A DNA stretch of 64,000 bases from Acanthaster planci (lineage: Eukaryota; Echinodermata; Asteroidea; Valvatida; Acanthasteridae): assembly GCF_001949145.1 (NCBI RefSeq), contig NW_019091451.1, positions 895,646 through 959,645 of the forward strand, read 5' to 3'. Each line of letters begins with the position of its first letter. The stretch's first letter is position 1. Made by a program: the position numbers and the translations under genes. Shown in pieces: positions 46,501-60,300 of the stretch. Below the pieces are notes generated by a model. It was given only the letters and a program-made list of their open reading frames with translations. It made no database searches and was not told where the DNA came from.

Positions 46501-48799
46501 CAACCCTCCGGTGTGCGCCCATTGTAGAACTGCCCACATATGGCACTGCACATGTAGTTGTGAGGACTGCACACCAGGGCCCAATTTAGCAATACTAAGG
46601 ACACAACTCCGGTAGCAAAAGAGGAAAAATTGCTTCGTAATGTGACAAAAGAATGGAAATCTCTAGGCGCACACAACCGTAAACATAACCACTCCCAGCA
46701 CTGCCACACGTGAAATAGTGCTCACAGTTAGCAAAATTGTTTTGCTATTTGAAGCATGACTTGTCTGCTGTTACACCGAATCATGAATCTGCACCCCACT
46801 GAACAATAAATATTGCGGCCATTAAATCTTTGTCTCCGCAACTCAGTTCTGACTTGTCCAATGAAAGAAATTGTCCCAAAAATATGGTAACGGCGTCGGC
46901 CAGTACACGTATTAGCTTACATTTAATTGCACATTTAACAGTAACTGAAACATTTCTGCATCACAGTAGCAAACCCATAAGCTTCAATAGCCTGGAACAG
47001 CGCATCTCCAACCAAAACAAGTGCGTGACGATATTTAACAAGTGTACATTTTCTTGAGATGAAAGTGGACTCTAGCCTCACCAGCGAGGAAACTGCTTTG
47101 ATTTCAAGTGCAACTTAAATTTGGATAGCTGGGGCAAATCTGTTTGAGGTACGCGGTAACATTGACATTTCTGTCAAAAAAAAAAACTTTCTTAGAAAAT
47201 TCCCAGGTTGGGACGGTAATGGATTTTTGTCCCCCTCAACTTTCCTTGGGACGCGCTTAATGCAGTCCACTCTGGGGATCGGATTGTGTTACACGAGTAA
47301 GTGGCCGGATGAGTGTTTTCTGTGACAACACAAAGTCTCCTTGTTTTCCTCCAGAAAAAACAACGTGTTCGGCGTACAATTTCATGATTTAGCATTTGTT
47401 TGTGAGATGGAAAAATTGTGAGAGGAGCACTTAATGATCAATCCGCGAAACACGGGAGGCTTCAAACATGTCAGCTTCTGGCGGCAAACACAGTACTTGT
47501 ATCGTATACGTTATCTGTGTTTGGTTAATTTTACTATCCACGCACCATATACACCATCTTGTATGTTCAGCTGTCCAAAACCATTACCAATGGCGGTGAT
47601 GACAACTGCAACTCAAAGCATCTTGTCTGCAGTTGATCTTGCTTGGAAACACAAGTGACACGTATGGTACTTATCACACTGCACACGTACAGCCCCGTAC
47701 CTGTTAAGAAGTTTATCCCTTTCAATCCAAATTGGATAGTGCAGGGGAAAATTGACACTTTGCAATTGCTACACCATGAAGCGTAACCAAGCGAGACCCA
47801 TGCCGTGAATAGGCATATTAGATGACAGCGCTGCAAGATGGCACTATCTGATGACCTGTACTGGTATACATTTTAGCACCGGTATCTCTTCCTGTGCACA
47901 AACTCAGTTATAAAGCGTAACAAGTCTTACTGTCACTGGACTGGCCCTTCTCAAAAAAAGAAAAAAAGGGAACTACGTTCATGGGTGAATGAGAGTGGTA
48001 ACACAGCTACAAAAACAAAGCCAAGCACGTTCCCAAAAATTGATGAAAACGAGCAAAAAAAAAAAATTAATAAGAATAAACAGAACAAGAAATGAGCAAC
48101 AAAAATGCAAGCAAACAGAACCAAAATGACATGGGTCTGAGGAAACGCACACTGGAGAACAAAACTCAAACCAGGGGAAAAAAAAGAGAGAAATGAGATT
48201 CTGCAGAATGAGATGAGTGGCTGTGCTGTATCTGTGGAGACAGGAGATGCTATTAGTTATGCACAAACCAAGGTGTTATTTTCCACAGACAAGAAGTGGC
48301 AACAACCTGGAAATTGTCCTAACAATATCGGATTTCTTACATGTACAGGTACTGTATATTGAACCTAATTACTGTCTATGCGGACAGTTTTTACACTAGC
48401 TTTGTCAGGCATCAGTTCTACGGGCACATGTACATGTAGATTGCCCGGAGGTTGATTATTTGTGCTTCGCAGAATGAAAAAGCTTTTGGCGCAATAAATG
48501 TCAAGGATACATGTTTGTATGCCCTATCAGTACAATCTCGAGCAAAAGTGACATTTTCTTCATGAGTGCATCCAACACAATTTGCGCTATATTTTGAATG
48601 TAATCAAAACGACAACAAAACAGGCAGCTCTACTACATGTATTTCTGAGAATGCTTATTTTCATTAAATTTTGTTGACCTTTGAAAAATTCTCTACGTAA
48701 TGAGCACATACCATGCACGAACCCTGTTTTGACATTTGTAAAAATATTTCATTCACAGTAGGTTTTTTGAAAATTCAGACAAGCTTTGAGCCGACTTAC

Positions 48800-48928
48800 T
48801 TATGAACCGACAGTGGAGTATAACTTTGACAACGTTGCTGGGTTCTGTTCGGCTGACCAGCTCAAACTGTTCCGATACGACACCGTCTCTGTGGTTGACA
48901 AGTTGAATAGTGATATCATGGCCCTCAC
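48800..48928 (-). CDS. Exon of gene 4, beta-rich domain fragment
   Basis: Minus strand, acceptor CTCATTTCAG, donor ATAA|GTAAGT, 129 nt, phase 1 both sides. The reading is EGHDITIQLVNHRDGVVSEQ then FELVSRTEPSNVVKVILHCR and FI. Alternating hydrophobic residues suggest beta strands ending in VKVILHCRFI. Joined to the exon at 34430-34529 the codon formed is Ser. The domain could be C2-like or PTB-like, but I see no diagnostic residues. Confidence 0.6.
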   Translation of the reverse strand: MRAMISLFNLSTTETVSYRNSLSWSAEQNPATLSKLYSTVGS

Positions 48929-49644
48929 CTGAAATGAGAACAAGTCCAAAAAGCTTCCAAATTATTTTTTCAGTAACGAAGGGCAAACTTTCTTTTAAAG
49001 AAAAAAAAAATCCACAATAATCAAACTCTCACAAAATGCAGCAATGTGAGTCAATTTAACTGACAATGTTTCAAACACAAATTACTCTTTTTGATGTAGT
49101 GGTGGCTACCCGTACTGTACATCACAGTCATGGAGGGCCACCCAGTGTCCCCCCTCTTTTTTTAACAGCTATATTTGTATATTGTAACTATTTAAGGGGG
49201 ATACCTTTTTCCTTTCCCCCTGTTTTTTTTTTATTTTTATTCTCAACCAGTTCAAATTATCACTAGAAGTAGGCCTCGCCTAGGTATCTTTGGCTAGAGC
49301 TCATTAGGGAAACCCCTTGTAAATGCTGCATACCCCCCCTTCTTTGTACCAGTAAATGCTCAATCCACCTGTGCATCCTGCAAGCACTGGTTGTGGTCAA
49401 ATTCTACACTGAAGTGTCTGACAAAGTCAACCAAAAAATATACTAAGCATACCTAGGGGCCTTTACACAACTCTACAAGTACTAGAGGGTTCTTAAGTTT
49501 TGGCAAAAAGACAGAAGGCCTGTCTGGAAAGGGATTTTTTGTGATGCACTTTGCTGTTAGCAGGGGGTTCAGATTCATTAAAATTGACAAGTTTTTTGTT
49601 GGCTTTTGCTAAGGTAAACTTCCCAAATCCATATAAAAATCTGA

Positions 49645-49815
49645 TGAGCAGAAGCACTCCCTCATCGGTTGAAAATAGCCACGTATGGGAAGTGTTGGTG
49701 GCCAATCTACTTTAGTGTATGCATTTCGTAGTCGTTCGTGGACCAGCAAAATGCGGTTCCCACCAAAGGAGCCTCCGTTGCTTGGAAAACTGCGCCCTCT
49801 CTTGATCCAGCTCGG
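49645..49815 (-). repeat. Dispersed repeat family, copy 2
   Basis: Reverse-complement copy of 3489-3664. Shared blocks include AGCAACGGAGGCTCCTTTGG, GAACGACTA, ACCAACA and GTGCTTCTGCT. Indels differ between the copies, and neither frame is kept, so it is a mobile-type non-coding repeat. Confidence 0.8.
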
Positions 49816-50636
49816 GCCCATGAAACAAAGATTTTTCAATGGCCAGTTACCATTAATGTACACATACACATCACCCTCTGATTGATTTCAATTACATGTA
49901 AATCAAGTACAAACAGGTAACCATTTGTAGGGCCTCCTACATGCAATGTCCTTGAACACTTGACAAGAATTGTATAAAAAAAATGGTGACAGAAGATGAC
50001 GAAGCCTGATAAACAAGGCTAGCAGATAGAAAGGAAGCCATCAATCCAAGCCACTGAATGAGATAACAATCACAAGCTGTCACTGGCAAGCCGGTGACAT
50101 CGGGATGCACTTTCTTCGACTGCCCCGTCTGATGGTATCTCATGCTTCGCCATGACAACCGCATCATTCGATCATGAGGCACACCTTACATCACGCCAGC
50201 TGGAAATAACATGATCAAGTTCTCTGCAGCTATAATCTGTCCAAAGCAGCCTTTCATCGGCGCTAAGCTAAGGCAATCATCGTTTCCCATAAACAAGATG
50301 CAAATGACAGACTTTGACGAGGAAGGAACAGTTCAAGGTGTAGAAACAACTTGGGAAGACACATATGCATACATCTGGACAGATTTACACACAGGTGGAA
50401 ACATGAGTTTTTACCATGATCTGCTGTATGCATTGAGAGGTGATCAAACATGTACCCTCCCCCCCTGGTACCAGTCCACAGACATACAACATGCACCGGT
50501 AAGAGAAGAAAAGTTTGGAGTGGTTAAACTGTCTACAACAGGAACTTGGTGCTGATGTCACAAATATCTCTATGGTGAAAAATGCGGGGGAAAAAAACGT
50601 TGAACAATTCTCAATCCCCCCATGTGATGCATACAT

Positions 50637-50720
50637 GTTCATGTATATGTACATGTACATGTACAATGTACATACATGTACATGTACATGTACATACATG
50701 TACATGTATGTACATGTACA
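50637..50720. repeat. TACATG/TGTACA cluster
   Basis: Nearly pure tandem of the self-complementary words TACATGTA and GTACATAC over about 85 bases. Any single strand can fold on itself. Shorter runs of the same type recur at 43180, 53650, 57470, 59220, 59590 and 63425. Confidence 0.9.
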
Positions 50721-51407
50721 GTACGCTCTGAACCAATGAGACGCTGTATGCCTACCTTCCATTTGTGTTTTACCAGTATACATGTACATGTACTTGTGTG
50801 AACCATCTGCATTTCCTGCCACATACCGGTACTGGTACATGTACACATGTACGTGCCCCCTCTAGTGAGAGTACCTGCACATGTGCATGTATATTAAAGC
50901 TACATTATTTACACTGTATATCAAATGGGGTAATTCCTCAATTTGCCAAAGGTTAAAACAACTTCAGATAGTGTCTGCATGCCTCACTATTGCGTGTGTT
51001 TATTTTGGACAGTAATGATTCACCTGAAGGCTAAACAGCAGATGGTAAACAAGGCCAGTCCACGGCCATGAATTGGCCCCAATACACTCAACTGAAAAAA
51101 ACAAAAAGACAAGAAATCTACCCACTGAAGGTTAACAACACAACAGGCTGGGCCCTGTCAGTTTTATTGCTACTGTGTACCTGACGACAGGATGACATAT
51201 TCATTGAGTTTTACGAAAAGCACAATAATCGCTTTGGTTCAAATAAACTGTGCCCTATGTGCTCATGTAAAATGGATTTCGATATAATGAAGTTAAATTT
51301 TAAAAATCAAAACAAGCTTCAGGGGAGAGTGCTATTGCTATTCCGTATCGACTGCATCTGAAGTAGCTCTGCTTTTAGGACAATATTGAATATCATACCC
51401 GGTACCA

Positions 51408-52202
51408 TTGTGGTCGGTGCCGAGATGCCATCAGGCAAGATTTTTAACCAGGCATGTCAAAAGGACGGATGAAGTACATGTACAGAGAGGCAAGGAGGAG
51501 ATCAAACATCCGATAGCGTTTTTTTATTTTTACTCTCTTTTCGTCCCTGTTCAAGGATTAGCGTCTCATACTCATCCCACAGCATCAAGGGGAGGGGGTG
51601 TGGATTACGAGGTCGACTTGCGAAAACGTGCCGCAGTTTCATTTTCTGTCCTTTCTCTTGCTTTCTTCTCAAACCGGGAGTCTCCTGGTTACGTGGCTAT
51701 CTGCAGGCGGTTCCAGGGAAGTCAGGCAGGCTGTATTTTTCCTCTTTTTTTTTTTTTTGTCTCTCTTTTCGGAAGAAGCGAGTTGGAGATATCCGGTTTT
51801 GTTTGCCCTTCGTGGAGGGTGTTCTTCCTATTGTGTACATCCCGGGCCACGGCGGAGCGCTCATTCCGAGGGGCAGCCCGGTTAATTATCAGACAGGGCT
51901 TTTCTCCGGTACAGTTTTTGACTACCGCAGCTTTGCCAAACCTGCCCACGCTGGTTCCCATCATTCACACAACTGGCATGATGGTACACTGCTGTTTTCT
52001 TTGGCCAGCAGGGATGGTTTTATTTGGTGTTTCAGGTCTAGATAAACAATGGTACGCTTTTAACACCCAAACGTTGGTCAACTACAATATGCCGGGTAGC
52101 AATGAACAAAATTACATGAATGGCATCTTTTTTTCCGGGGGGGGGAAAAAAAAAGAAGAAAGCAACAAAGATGACTTCAACACAGCAAAAAAAAAAAAAT
52201 AA
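51408..52202 (+). other. 265-codon ORF of doubtful meaning
   Basis: It is open for 795 bases on the strand opposite gene 4 and has long T and A runs at both ends (FFFFF, KKKK at the end, GGGKKK). It has no start context, splice sites, signal or domain that I recognise, and the composition follows the homopolymers. I list it because of its length, but I expect it is a chance ORF in an AT/GC-balanced stretch. Confidence 0.12.
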
Positions 52203-55200
52203 ACCTTAAAAAAAAAAAGAGAAGGCATTGAACAAGTCAATGTAAATGCCAGCACTTACATGTACATGTAAAATGAGGGGGGAATGACATAAAACAATGT
52301 TTGCTGCCCACAGAAAGGAAAAATGTCACCTGCAGTCGAACTGGCTCCGGGGAAAAAAACCCCAATAATGTATTCTCCAGCACTCTTTGGCAGTTGTTTA
52401 TGCACGTTTGGAGTTTTACTCATCAGAGCATTTTTTTTAAAACTCTTTTATCAAATTCATTTTTTGGGCTTATCAATGCATTCACTCGCACAGACATGAC
52501 TTACGGCCTCTCTCTACATTCTGTTCAGGATGAAATGAATTAAGGGATCTGAAATTTTTTTCCTTGCTTCTGATGATGGAAAAGTATTGCTTGTGAGCAT
52601 GTAACAGAAAGTGGGTGATGTGGAAACATTTAACAATTGTAAAGGTACAACCTTTTAAAAAAAACCCACAAAACTCACAACTGTGAGTTTCATGACATTA
52701 AGTTGCATTTATGCTTGCAAATAAAGTATGCAGATTTATGATGGACATGCACCGGGTATGCAGAAATGATTTTCAAAGCAGGGACAACATTTTTTGCAGC
52801 ACTGGTAAATGGACAAAGTGCGAGGGGAAAAATTACCTTTCCTGAAGCAAAAATGACGGCTTTAGAAGAAATTTACAGTGTTTCTACTAAATGTTTGTAC
52901 TAAATGAGTCAAAAGCAATCAAAACAATGGGGGGGGGGAAACGACTGCAAATGCTCAGAGATACCAGTATAATTTAAATTTACGGCATTAGAAGCAGATC
53001 AATGTCAAGTTATCTGCAGTAAACACGCCGTCAAGAGTGAGTGTATATAAATTCGTTACCTTTTCATGCAGGGGCCAGAGGAAAAAAATATATAATAAAA
53101 ACGAACATATTGATGGTACGGTACGTGCATAAAATAGCCTGCATTCCCAGGGGAGAGGGATGATGGATGAGACCAGGGTATATAATTTGTCTGGTGACCC
53201 CCCCTCCCTTCCCTTTCCTGAGTGCCAATTAAAATGTTTTCAGACTTTAGCGTTGTCTGATCGGCTACAGGGCGTGAGGGCACAACCCAGGGATGGGTGG
53301 CCGTGCACATCAAAGAAAAATAAATCTCATTTGGGGCTGACAGTTAATAAGCAAGCATGCTTGGGAGTACCGTATAATTTGCTTGATTGCAATAACGTGA
53401 GGATGACGAGTGTCCTCGACTGAAGCTAATGCCGTCTCCGGTTATATTTTCTGGGATGTACATGAATCTTTTTATACACAAGGAGACCCACAGAGACTTT
53501 AATACTTCTCGGGAGGGGAATTCAAGTTATTACTCGGTACATGACAACAAATCAAAACAATTTCCCCAGATACAGGTCCCAGGTACAGTAGTGTACATGT
53601 GCAGGGTTAGTTAAAACATAACCAAGAGGGAACACACACATGAAGAAAGCTACATGTACATGTACAGTAAACCAGTTTCCAGCATGACGGATATATTGTA
53701 ACACCAGCCCACTGTACATGTACATGTCTGTAAGTTTTGAAAATGTGCCCAAACATCCTGTTTTGTTGCCCTGCTGCCAAATTTTTCCAAGTCTAACATG
53801 CCACAGAAAATCTAAGGGTACGAGTACATTTCAGTCAATGCAGACATGGAGATATTCTTTTGAAACATACATGTACACGAAATATCAAACAGACCACGGT
53901 GCCATTTGTAATTAACCAGCTCATTAAAACATACCGGCATAAAAAGCACCTGCCAAAGGGTATACACTTTTGCAAAATACCAGTAACCATCTCAGGCTTC
54001 GTCTCCGAAACCCATCCCCAATTGTGGGCCTGAAGCGTTTACGTTAAATTTAAGTACTGTAATATTTGGCTCTTTTGCATCTTACTCAATGTTTTGTGGC
54101 ACTATCAGACTTACTACTACGCTTACAACTTCAATGTCAGGTAGTAAATAAGAGTTATTTATAAATAAGCCTGAGACGGAGCCAAAGTCAAGTACAGAAA
54201 AATGGCTTTTGAGTGGCACCATACATTTGAGTTGTTTACATGCACAATGTACCAGTTCTAGATAACGTGCACTTACATGTAACATATATCATCAAAGTAA
54301 ACTACACTGTACATGTACAAAGTAAATTACATAAAAGTCAGTACCGATACCAAGTACAATTATTTTAAGTAGAAGTACATGTAAGGTACCTGAGCGTGCA
54401 TGGAGTTCTAACGTACGAAGGGCATTTTGACGGGCACAAATATGGACAAATGAATAAAATTTCCTTGCCAGCCATGCCATGTTTGTACACGTATAAATTT
54501 GCCTTTGCATGCATGCCAGCGTGGAGCAATAACGCATCATTATGCACTCCCTGCGTTACTGTTACAAAAGCGTTGCCCTCAAGCACGGTACAACAGAGAA
54601 CTACCGGTGTTAAGAATGGGCACTGGCGCCAGAGGGAATTCCTGATTAAAATTCAGCAATTCCAATGTTCTCCGCACAACCTCATTTTCCTGGGATTTCG
54701 CCCCCTCCCCTTTCCCATTTCTAATCATTCTTCCATACAGTAGGTCATCGGGTTAACGTCCACGCTTAGGGCAGTTGGGTCCTCATCTGATTTGCCCAGT
54801 GCTGACGGTGGCAAATTTGACAGCATGCGCTGAAGGCATTCGTGTCCACCGCGAACAGACTAAAGACTGAGCTGTGTTATTGAGTCCTGCTTGTGTCGTG
54901 CATTCATTGCTTACCCCCGTACATCAACGTATGCATACATGCTTTGTGACGATGTGTACTGAGAGGAGTAACCGGTACATGAACCGTATATATCCAGAAT
55001 GTCACAAAACAAGAGGCAATCATCGATGTGATGTGTCAGTAAAGTGTTCAGCTATAGGGACAATTCACAATACATGTACACCACCGAGGTTGCCCAAGAG
55101 AGACCATTTTTCACGTTTGTATTCTCCAGACTTACACATGTGTGAATGTTATGAACATTTTTGAGTGAGGACATACCGGGTACCACTATATGACTTTAAA

Positions 55201-55256
55201 CATTGGGATCTGCCATTGGCTGCATTATGTTTCAGGCACAATCTCGGTGACTGGTA

Positions 55257-55760
55257 CTACAATGAACCTCCACTGACCAGAAGAACTCGCACTGGTACTT
55301 TCTTCCCCCTGTCATGAGCAAAGAAGAGACAGACTGGTGGGCATGGGCACTGTGAGGGCCCAAGGGGGAGGGGGAGTAACGGAGGGGAGCATGAACCCAT
55401 CACAACACTGATGCAGTTGGTGGTGCCACCTTCATTCATGATCTCCTTTGGTGACTTCACTGGCAGTCCATCATGCAGACTGCCAGCTTTGCCCTGGTCT
55501 CCATCTCAAAGTCTGCCTTAATTGATTGAACAGTATCTTCTCTGCCTCCCCTCCCCCTTTGCAGCGCATGTCTTCTCTTTGAGATTGGCCACACTGACAA
55601 GGTTGTCCTCAATCAAGTGATAATCGGGTTCCCTTTCAAAGAGTGAAAGAGTGAGCTTATGATGATGTGGAGACCATCTCCGACTACATGCAGGATGCTC
55701 ATTCCATCAAGTGACTCTTTTGGAAAGCTTTCAAATCTCCACTGAGCGGGTGGTTGGCTG
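55257..55760 (-). pseudogene. Frameshifted protein-like relic
   Basis: On the minus strand, blocks that look like protein follow one another in different frames: KLTLSLFEREPDYHLIEDNL and SVANLKEK, then ADFEMETRAKLAVCMMDCQ, then SPKEIMNEGGTTNCISVVMG. Frame changes and stops separate them, and no splice sites fit. A decayed retrocopy or transposon ORF is the likeliest reading. The family is not recognised. Confidence 0.3.
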
Positions 55761-57364
55761 ACGAGTCCACAGAGAGAGATTCTGGGCCTGATTAAAATCT
55801 GATTTGACAATTCACGTCTGCCTTACCATGCAAGGCCAAGAAAACCACGAATATTATAAGCGTTGCTACGAGTGAAAGTTGTAACGGTACATTTTGCTTT
55901 GGTGTCATTTACCCCACATACATGTACACACTGCCAGGTACATGACACCAAGAGATCACGAATTTTTGGACTCCGAAAAATATATTTACATGTAGGCCTT
56001 TATCTAAACATAACGGTCATATCATATCAGTAAATTTCTGATGAAATAAGCAGACAAAAAGTACACGAGCACGTACTATATCTTCCACGCAGGTACATAT
56101 GCATACACACATACATGTATGTAAAGATATGAAAGAAAATAAATGTTTTCCGAAGGAAATTTTCAGGCCTCCACTGAAAATTTCAATTATTCCTCCAAAT
56201 TTCAGTGATTGACTGTTTGGAGTACGCGTAGACATGGACCTGTAAGAACTTTGACCCCAGCTCTATCCTTTATTGCTCAATGTCTGGCTCAAGACATTGC
56301 ATTTGTTTGCCGCTGTACAAAGTTTAAGTACATGTACATGTACCAATCATAGCCTGATATTTATGTTTTTGAGCGTTTGATAGAAATAGTTTGTTTCACC
56401 TTTAGGATCCTGTTGGATTCAGCAGTGTCCTTTAAAAAAGTCAAACAAAAAGTAAATTCCATTTATATGCACTCAATCTAATTACTTGGGACAAATATAA
56501 TACATGTACAAAACTGCTGCAAATGGAGCTAAAATTGGTGCATCATATTCATGTATACATCTACATGTACAATGAATATCTTTCACAAGGTGAAGGACAA
56601 TTTTTCTTTCAACCAAATCCGCTCAAAATGGTTTGTGACTGAAGACAATTTTGTACATGTAAGTTTGTACCACCTCATCCCTTCAAAAACAAAAACCGCA
56701 GAGTTCACTCAAAAGGACAAAAAAATAAAACAAATACCCAAAACAAATAAACAAAACACAACTTAAAAAATTACTATTGGGTAGTCGGACTGAAACCATC
56801 AAATCAACAAATTTTTTAATGCTTTTTGAAATTTGTTGAAATTAATTTTAGCACTGCATCAGTCTGTAAAAATAAAAATTCATCTACAACAGCAAACACG
56901 CACATCTCGTGGGGTTTCTTTCTTTAGGAATTGACAGACTTCTGATGAATGACCGCAGCCTCTTAGATCAAGGAACAGCCAAAGCCCTGGGGGATCCCTG
57001 GTGTAATCCCTTCAAAGCTCAACAAACAAGTCTTCCTGAGAGAACATGGGATGCAGGAATTAATTTTCTGTGTGGAAGAGACACACAGTGCCGGCAGAGT
57101 GAAATGTGCACACTTTAGAGTTGAGCGGGAGCCATGCCCGTTTAACCTTTTGTATGATACACACGTCACACACACAACTGCATGCTCTGCGTTTACCATT
57201 AGCTAAATGTGTACATTACAGAATACCTTTTCAGTGGTCTTTTGGGGGAGGAGCATGATACCATCCTCCTGGAATGAATTGATATGTGTCTTGTACACAT
57301 ATTGGTTGGTAGGCATTCGCCGCATTCAGGGGACAAGTTCTTTGGTTAGGGAAATTTGAACTGA

Positions 57365-57392
57365 GTTGTGGGGACATTTGAGTCCCCACAAC
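57365..57392. repeat. Hairpin with perfect 11-bp arms, GTTGTGGGGAC
   Basis: GTTGTGGGGAC, loop ATTTGA, GTCCCCACAAC. Related GTCCCCAC words recur at 57400, 57435, 61180, 61280, 61305 and 63830, so it marks a family of short GGGGAC/GTCCCC sequences that spans this end of the window. Confidence 0.85.
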
Positions 57393-60300
57393 GTTTTCGG
57401 TCCCCACAAAATAGGTGAAATGTCAAGTGTATGTCCCCACAACTACGGTGCGGGAGTAGGTACATGTACATGTATGGTCCATTTACATGTAGCAAGTAAA
57501 AGCTGGATTATGAGCTACATGTACATGTACTGTACATGTTGAGGCACAGGTACGGTACACATACATAATTGACCTGTGTAATTTTGTAGTTACGTGTACT
57601 CTTCAACTGTGAGTTCTACTACATTAACATGCCGGTGTGTACACGTACATGTGTATACATGTACTTCTTCTGCACTTACTCATGAATGGAAGCACATTTG
57701 ATTTCACTCTCAAATAACTTCTTGTGCTTACTGAAGCCGAGCGTACCGGTAACTACATGTACACTGTACATGTTGACCTCCGGATCAGGCCAGTTAGGCT
57801 AACATGTACTAACTCATTCGAGACATTTCTGCTAGGAAACCTTCTAAATCTTCCAAAGTTATCACCACCAGAGGTGGAGCACCCCAACGGCATGCTCTTC
57901 AAACACTGAAGGAATGCCAAAGTCCCATGGAAAGCAACCGAAAAGAAATGTTAGTGTGTGGTTAATACCTTACTTTAGGGCCTGCCCTCCAAGATTTAAT
58001 GGATTTTCCAGGATCTGGAAAGGTAAGGGTTAACAACTGGACCTGAGTAGAAGACAAATGGGTACAACCTTTCCTAAGCAAGTAAGATCATTAACATTAC
58101 AGACAGTTACCAGTACAAAGTTTCCAGCTGCTTTTGTTGCTTACCCTCACATTTCCATAAAATTTTCCATTTTCAAGTTCTTTGTTGGCATTGGTACTGT
58201 ATTTGTCATCAGTGACATGAATGCACAATACCGGTATATAAAAAAAGCAGCCACTTTTACACTAATCTCTGCTTTACTGCTGTGACGAGACAGCAAATGA
58301 CTGACATGACCAAGAAAACAAGGCCCAAACACTGACAGAAGGTTCCCCCCCCCCATTCCATCCCCTCAAACGATAATCACCGCTCCCTGTGCCATCACTA
58401 AATGCCAAGCTGTTGACAGCAGAACATGTACACGTAGGACTGGTTTAATGAAAGGTCGAGGAGAAAACTGCAGTATGCCGGTAAGAAATTTCCAATAGGG
58501 GACGAGCTGCGTGCCCAAATGAAGTGATAACCCATCCTCTTGCTGACGGTACATGTTGGGGAGACAGGGGAAAAATGTTGAGGCTTGAACAACCGGTATC
58601 GTACGTGCCCATAAGCCCCCGTGTGGAGACCCCCATGGGATTTGTGCATTTTCAGATATACACATTACTTGTTGTGTGCGCCGTGCCAAATGCCTCAAAA
58701 CAAGCACGCGTACATTATGTGTCGGCCTTAAGCAGCAACGTTGCCATACCGGTAGGTAACCACTGCTCTCTCATGTTTGAGCACAGGTTTGAACATACAG
58801 GTGTGTAACATAAGGCTACAAGTACTGTATACCGGTACGTGTACTGGCTGGACTCTCCACAATCTCATTCACTCAATTTGAATTCTTTCTATATTTGAAA
58901 AAGTACCAGTGCCCTGGTTTCTGGGGCCTACATGTACATGTAAATGTATGTTTCTAATGACAACTCATAAATTTATAAATTTAAACTGGTATCGGTGCTT
59001 CAAGTAGATGTCATACCAGTGTGGTTTTGGTGTATCATTCCGACAGTTTTATTGATGAATGTGGGCAGGATGTGGGTAGAGACATTGTCGGTATTGCAAG
59101 ATCCTTTCAAAAAGCCTACAATCTACACATCTCTGTTGTCTGGACTAAATTTTTGCCGGATAAGGGCACATTTACGTAGTGCACACAACTGAACAGTACC
59201 ACGTGTACATTTACTGGTGATGTACATGTACATAAAATGAACAGCTGAGAGGGTTATATGTACACGTACTTATGCACTTACATGTAGTATGTGTTTCTTT
59301 CAAATTTCTGAACCTGTGCAAAAGACCTCATTAGCCTCATACCGTATGTACATGTAAACGGTACCTGTAGGATACAAGTACATGTACGGTAGGTGCCCTT
59401 GGATGCTGCATACATGTAGCAATAGGGATTATGTTTGACACACAAAGCACAAACGTGAAACAGTGCTTGCCCAAAAGAGGAACCGGTACTGCAAATGTAT
59501 CACTTGGCACCATGTTCATATTAAAGCCGTACTTGCCCTCATGGAGGTGCAGTATAAGACAATCTTGAACCAATGCAACAAAGTTTCTACATGTACATGT
59601 ACATGTATGGTATCTCTGTGGTAAATCAACAAAAATTACTGAAGCCAGACCACTTCACCCAAAAAAATTACAATGTTAATAACCTGAGAAAACAGGGATG
59701 ACATCCGGTATTTCTGGGGGTGGGGCGGCAAGGTGGGGACAAACCACTTTTTTACAGGTGGAAAATTTCCGGGGGGGGGGAGGGCAAAGCACTTGCCATC
59801 AATGAACTGGTCACCTTATCAGTAAGGGGTGGGGATTCAATTTCAAGGTTTTTTAATATTTGTTTTCACACCAATTGGTCATTTTTATCTGCTCTCATTA
59901 CTTTTGCTTTCCTCTCTTTCACTTTGTTTTGTTATTTTTTTTCCCTTTTTACTTTTCAGTTTTTCCCCATACCCTTGTGAGCCGATTTGCGCCACCCTGT
60001 GCATGCCGGCCAATAATCTCCACATGTTCCCAGGGCAGCCAATGCGATTAACAATCCAATTTTCCCCACTCCGATATTAACCAGCAGAATGGCAGGTTAG
60101 CAAACTCAAATCCCACTTTATTCAATCAACCTTTCTCCCATGCATGTCCATTAACAGGATGCTGTTTTTGGGCCCCGCTGCGAGCCAAGATGACGAAGCG
60201 TGTCTGTGACTTCGAAAATTAAATTTCGTTCCAGGGTCCCTCTCCATTTTTTTGGGGGGTATATTTTTTGTTTTTCGGGGGGGGGGAGGAGAGAAGACAG

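Larger units (their letters stand above)
34530..48799 (-). other. 14.3-kb intron of gene 4
   Basis: No further exon was found. It contains a small ATCGAT-rich element (40971-41111), a 12-bp minisatellite (41527-41585), a CCAAT/TATA cluster near 43450-43520 and scattered TACATGTA. Stretches at about 36400-37100 and 46140-46330 are more balanced in composition and free of simple repeats, which is how conserved regulatory DNA often looks. Confidence 0.4.

Noticed and set aside
51722-51964. Minus-strand ORF opposite 51408-52202
   Set aside because: No start context or splice signals; Lys-rich end comes from a T run.
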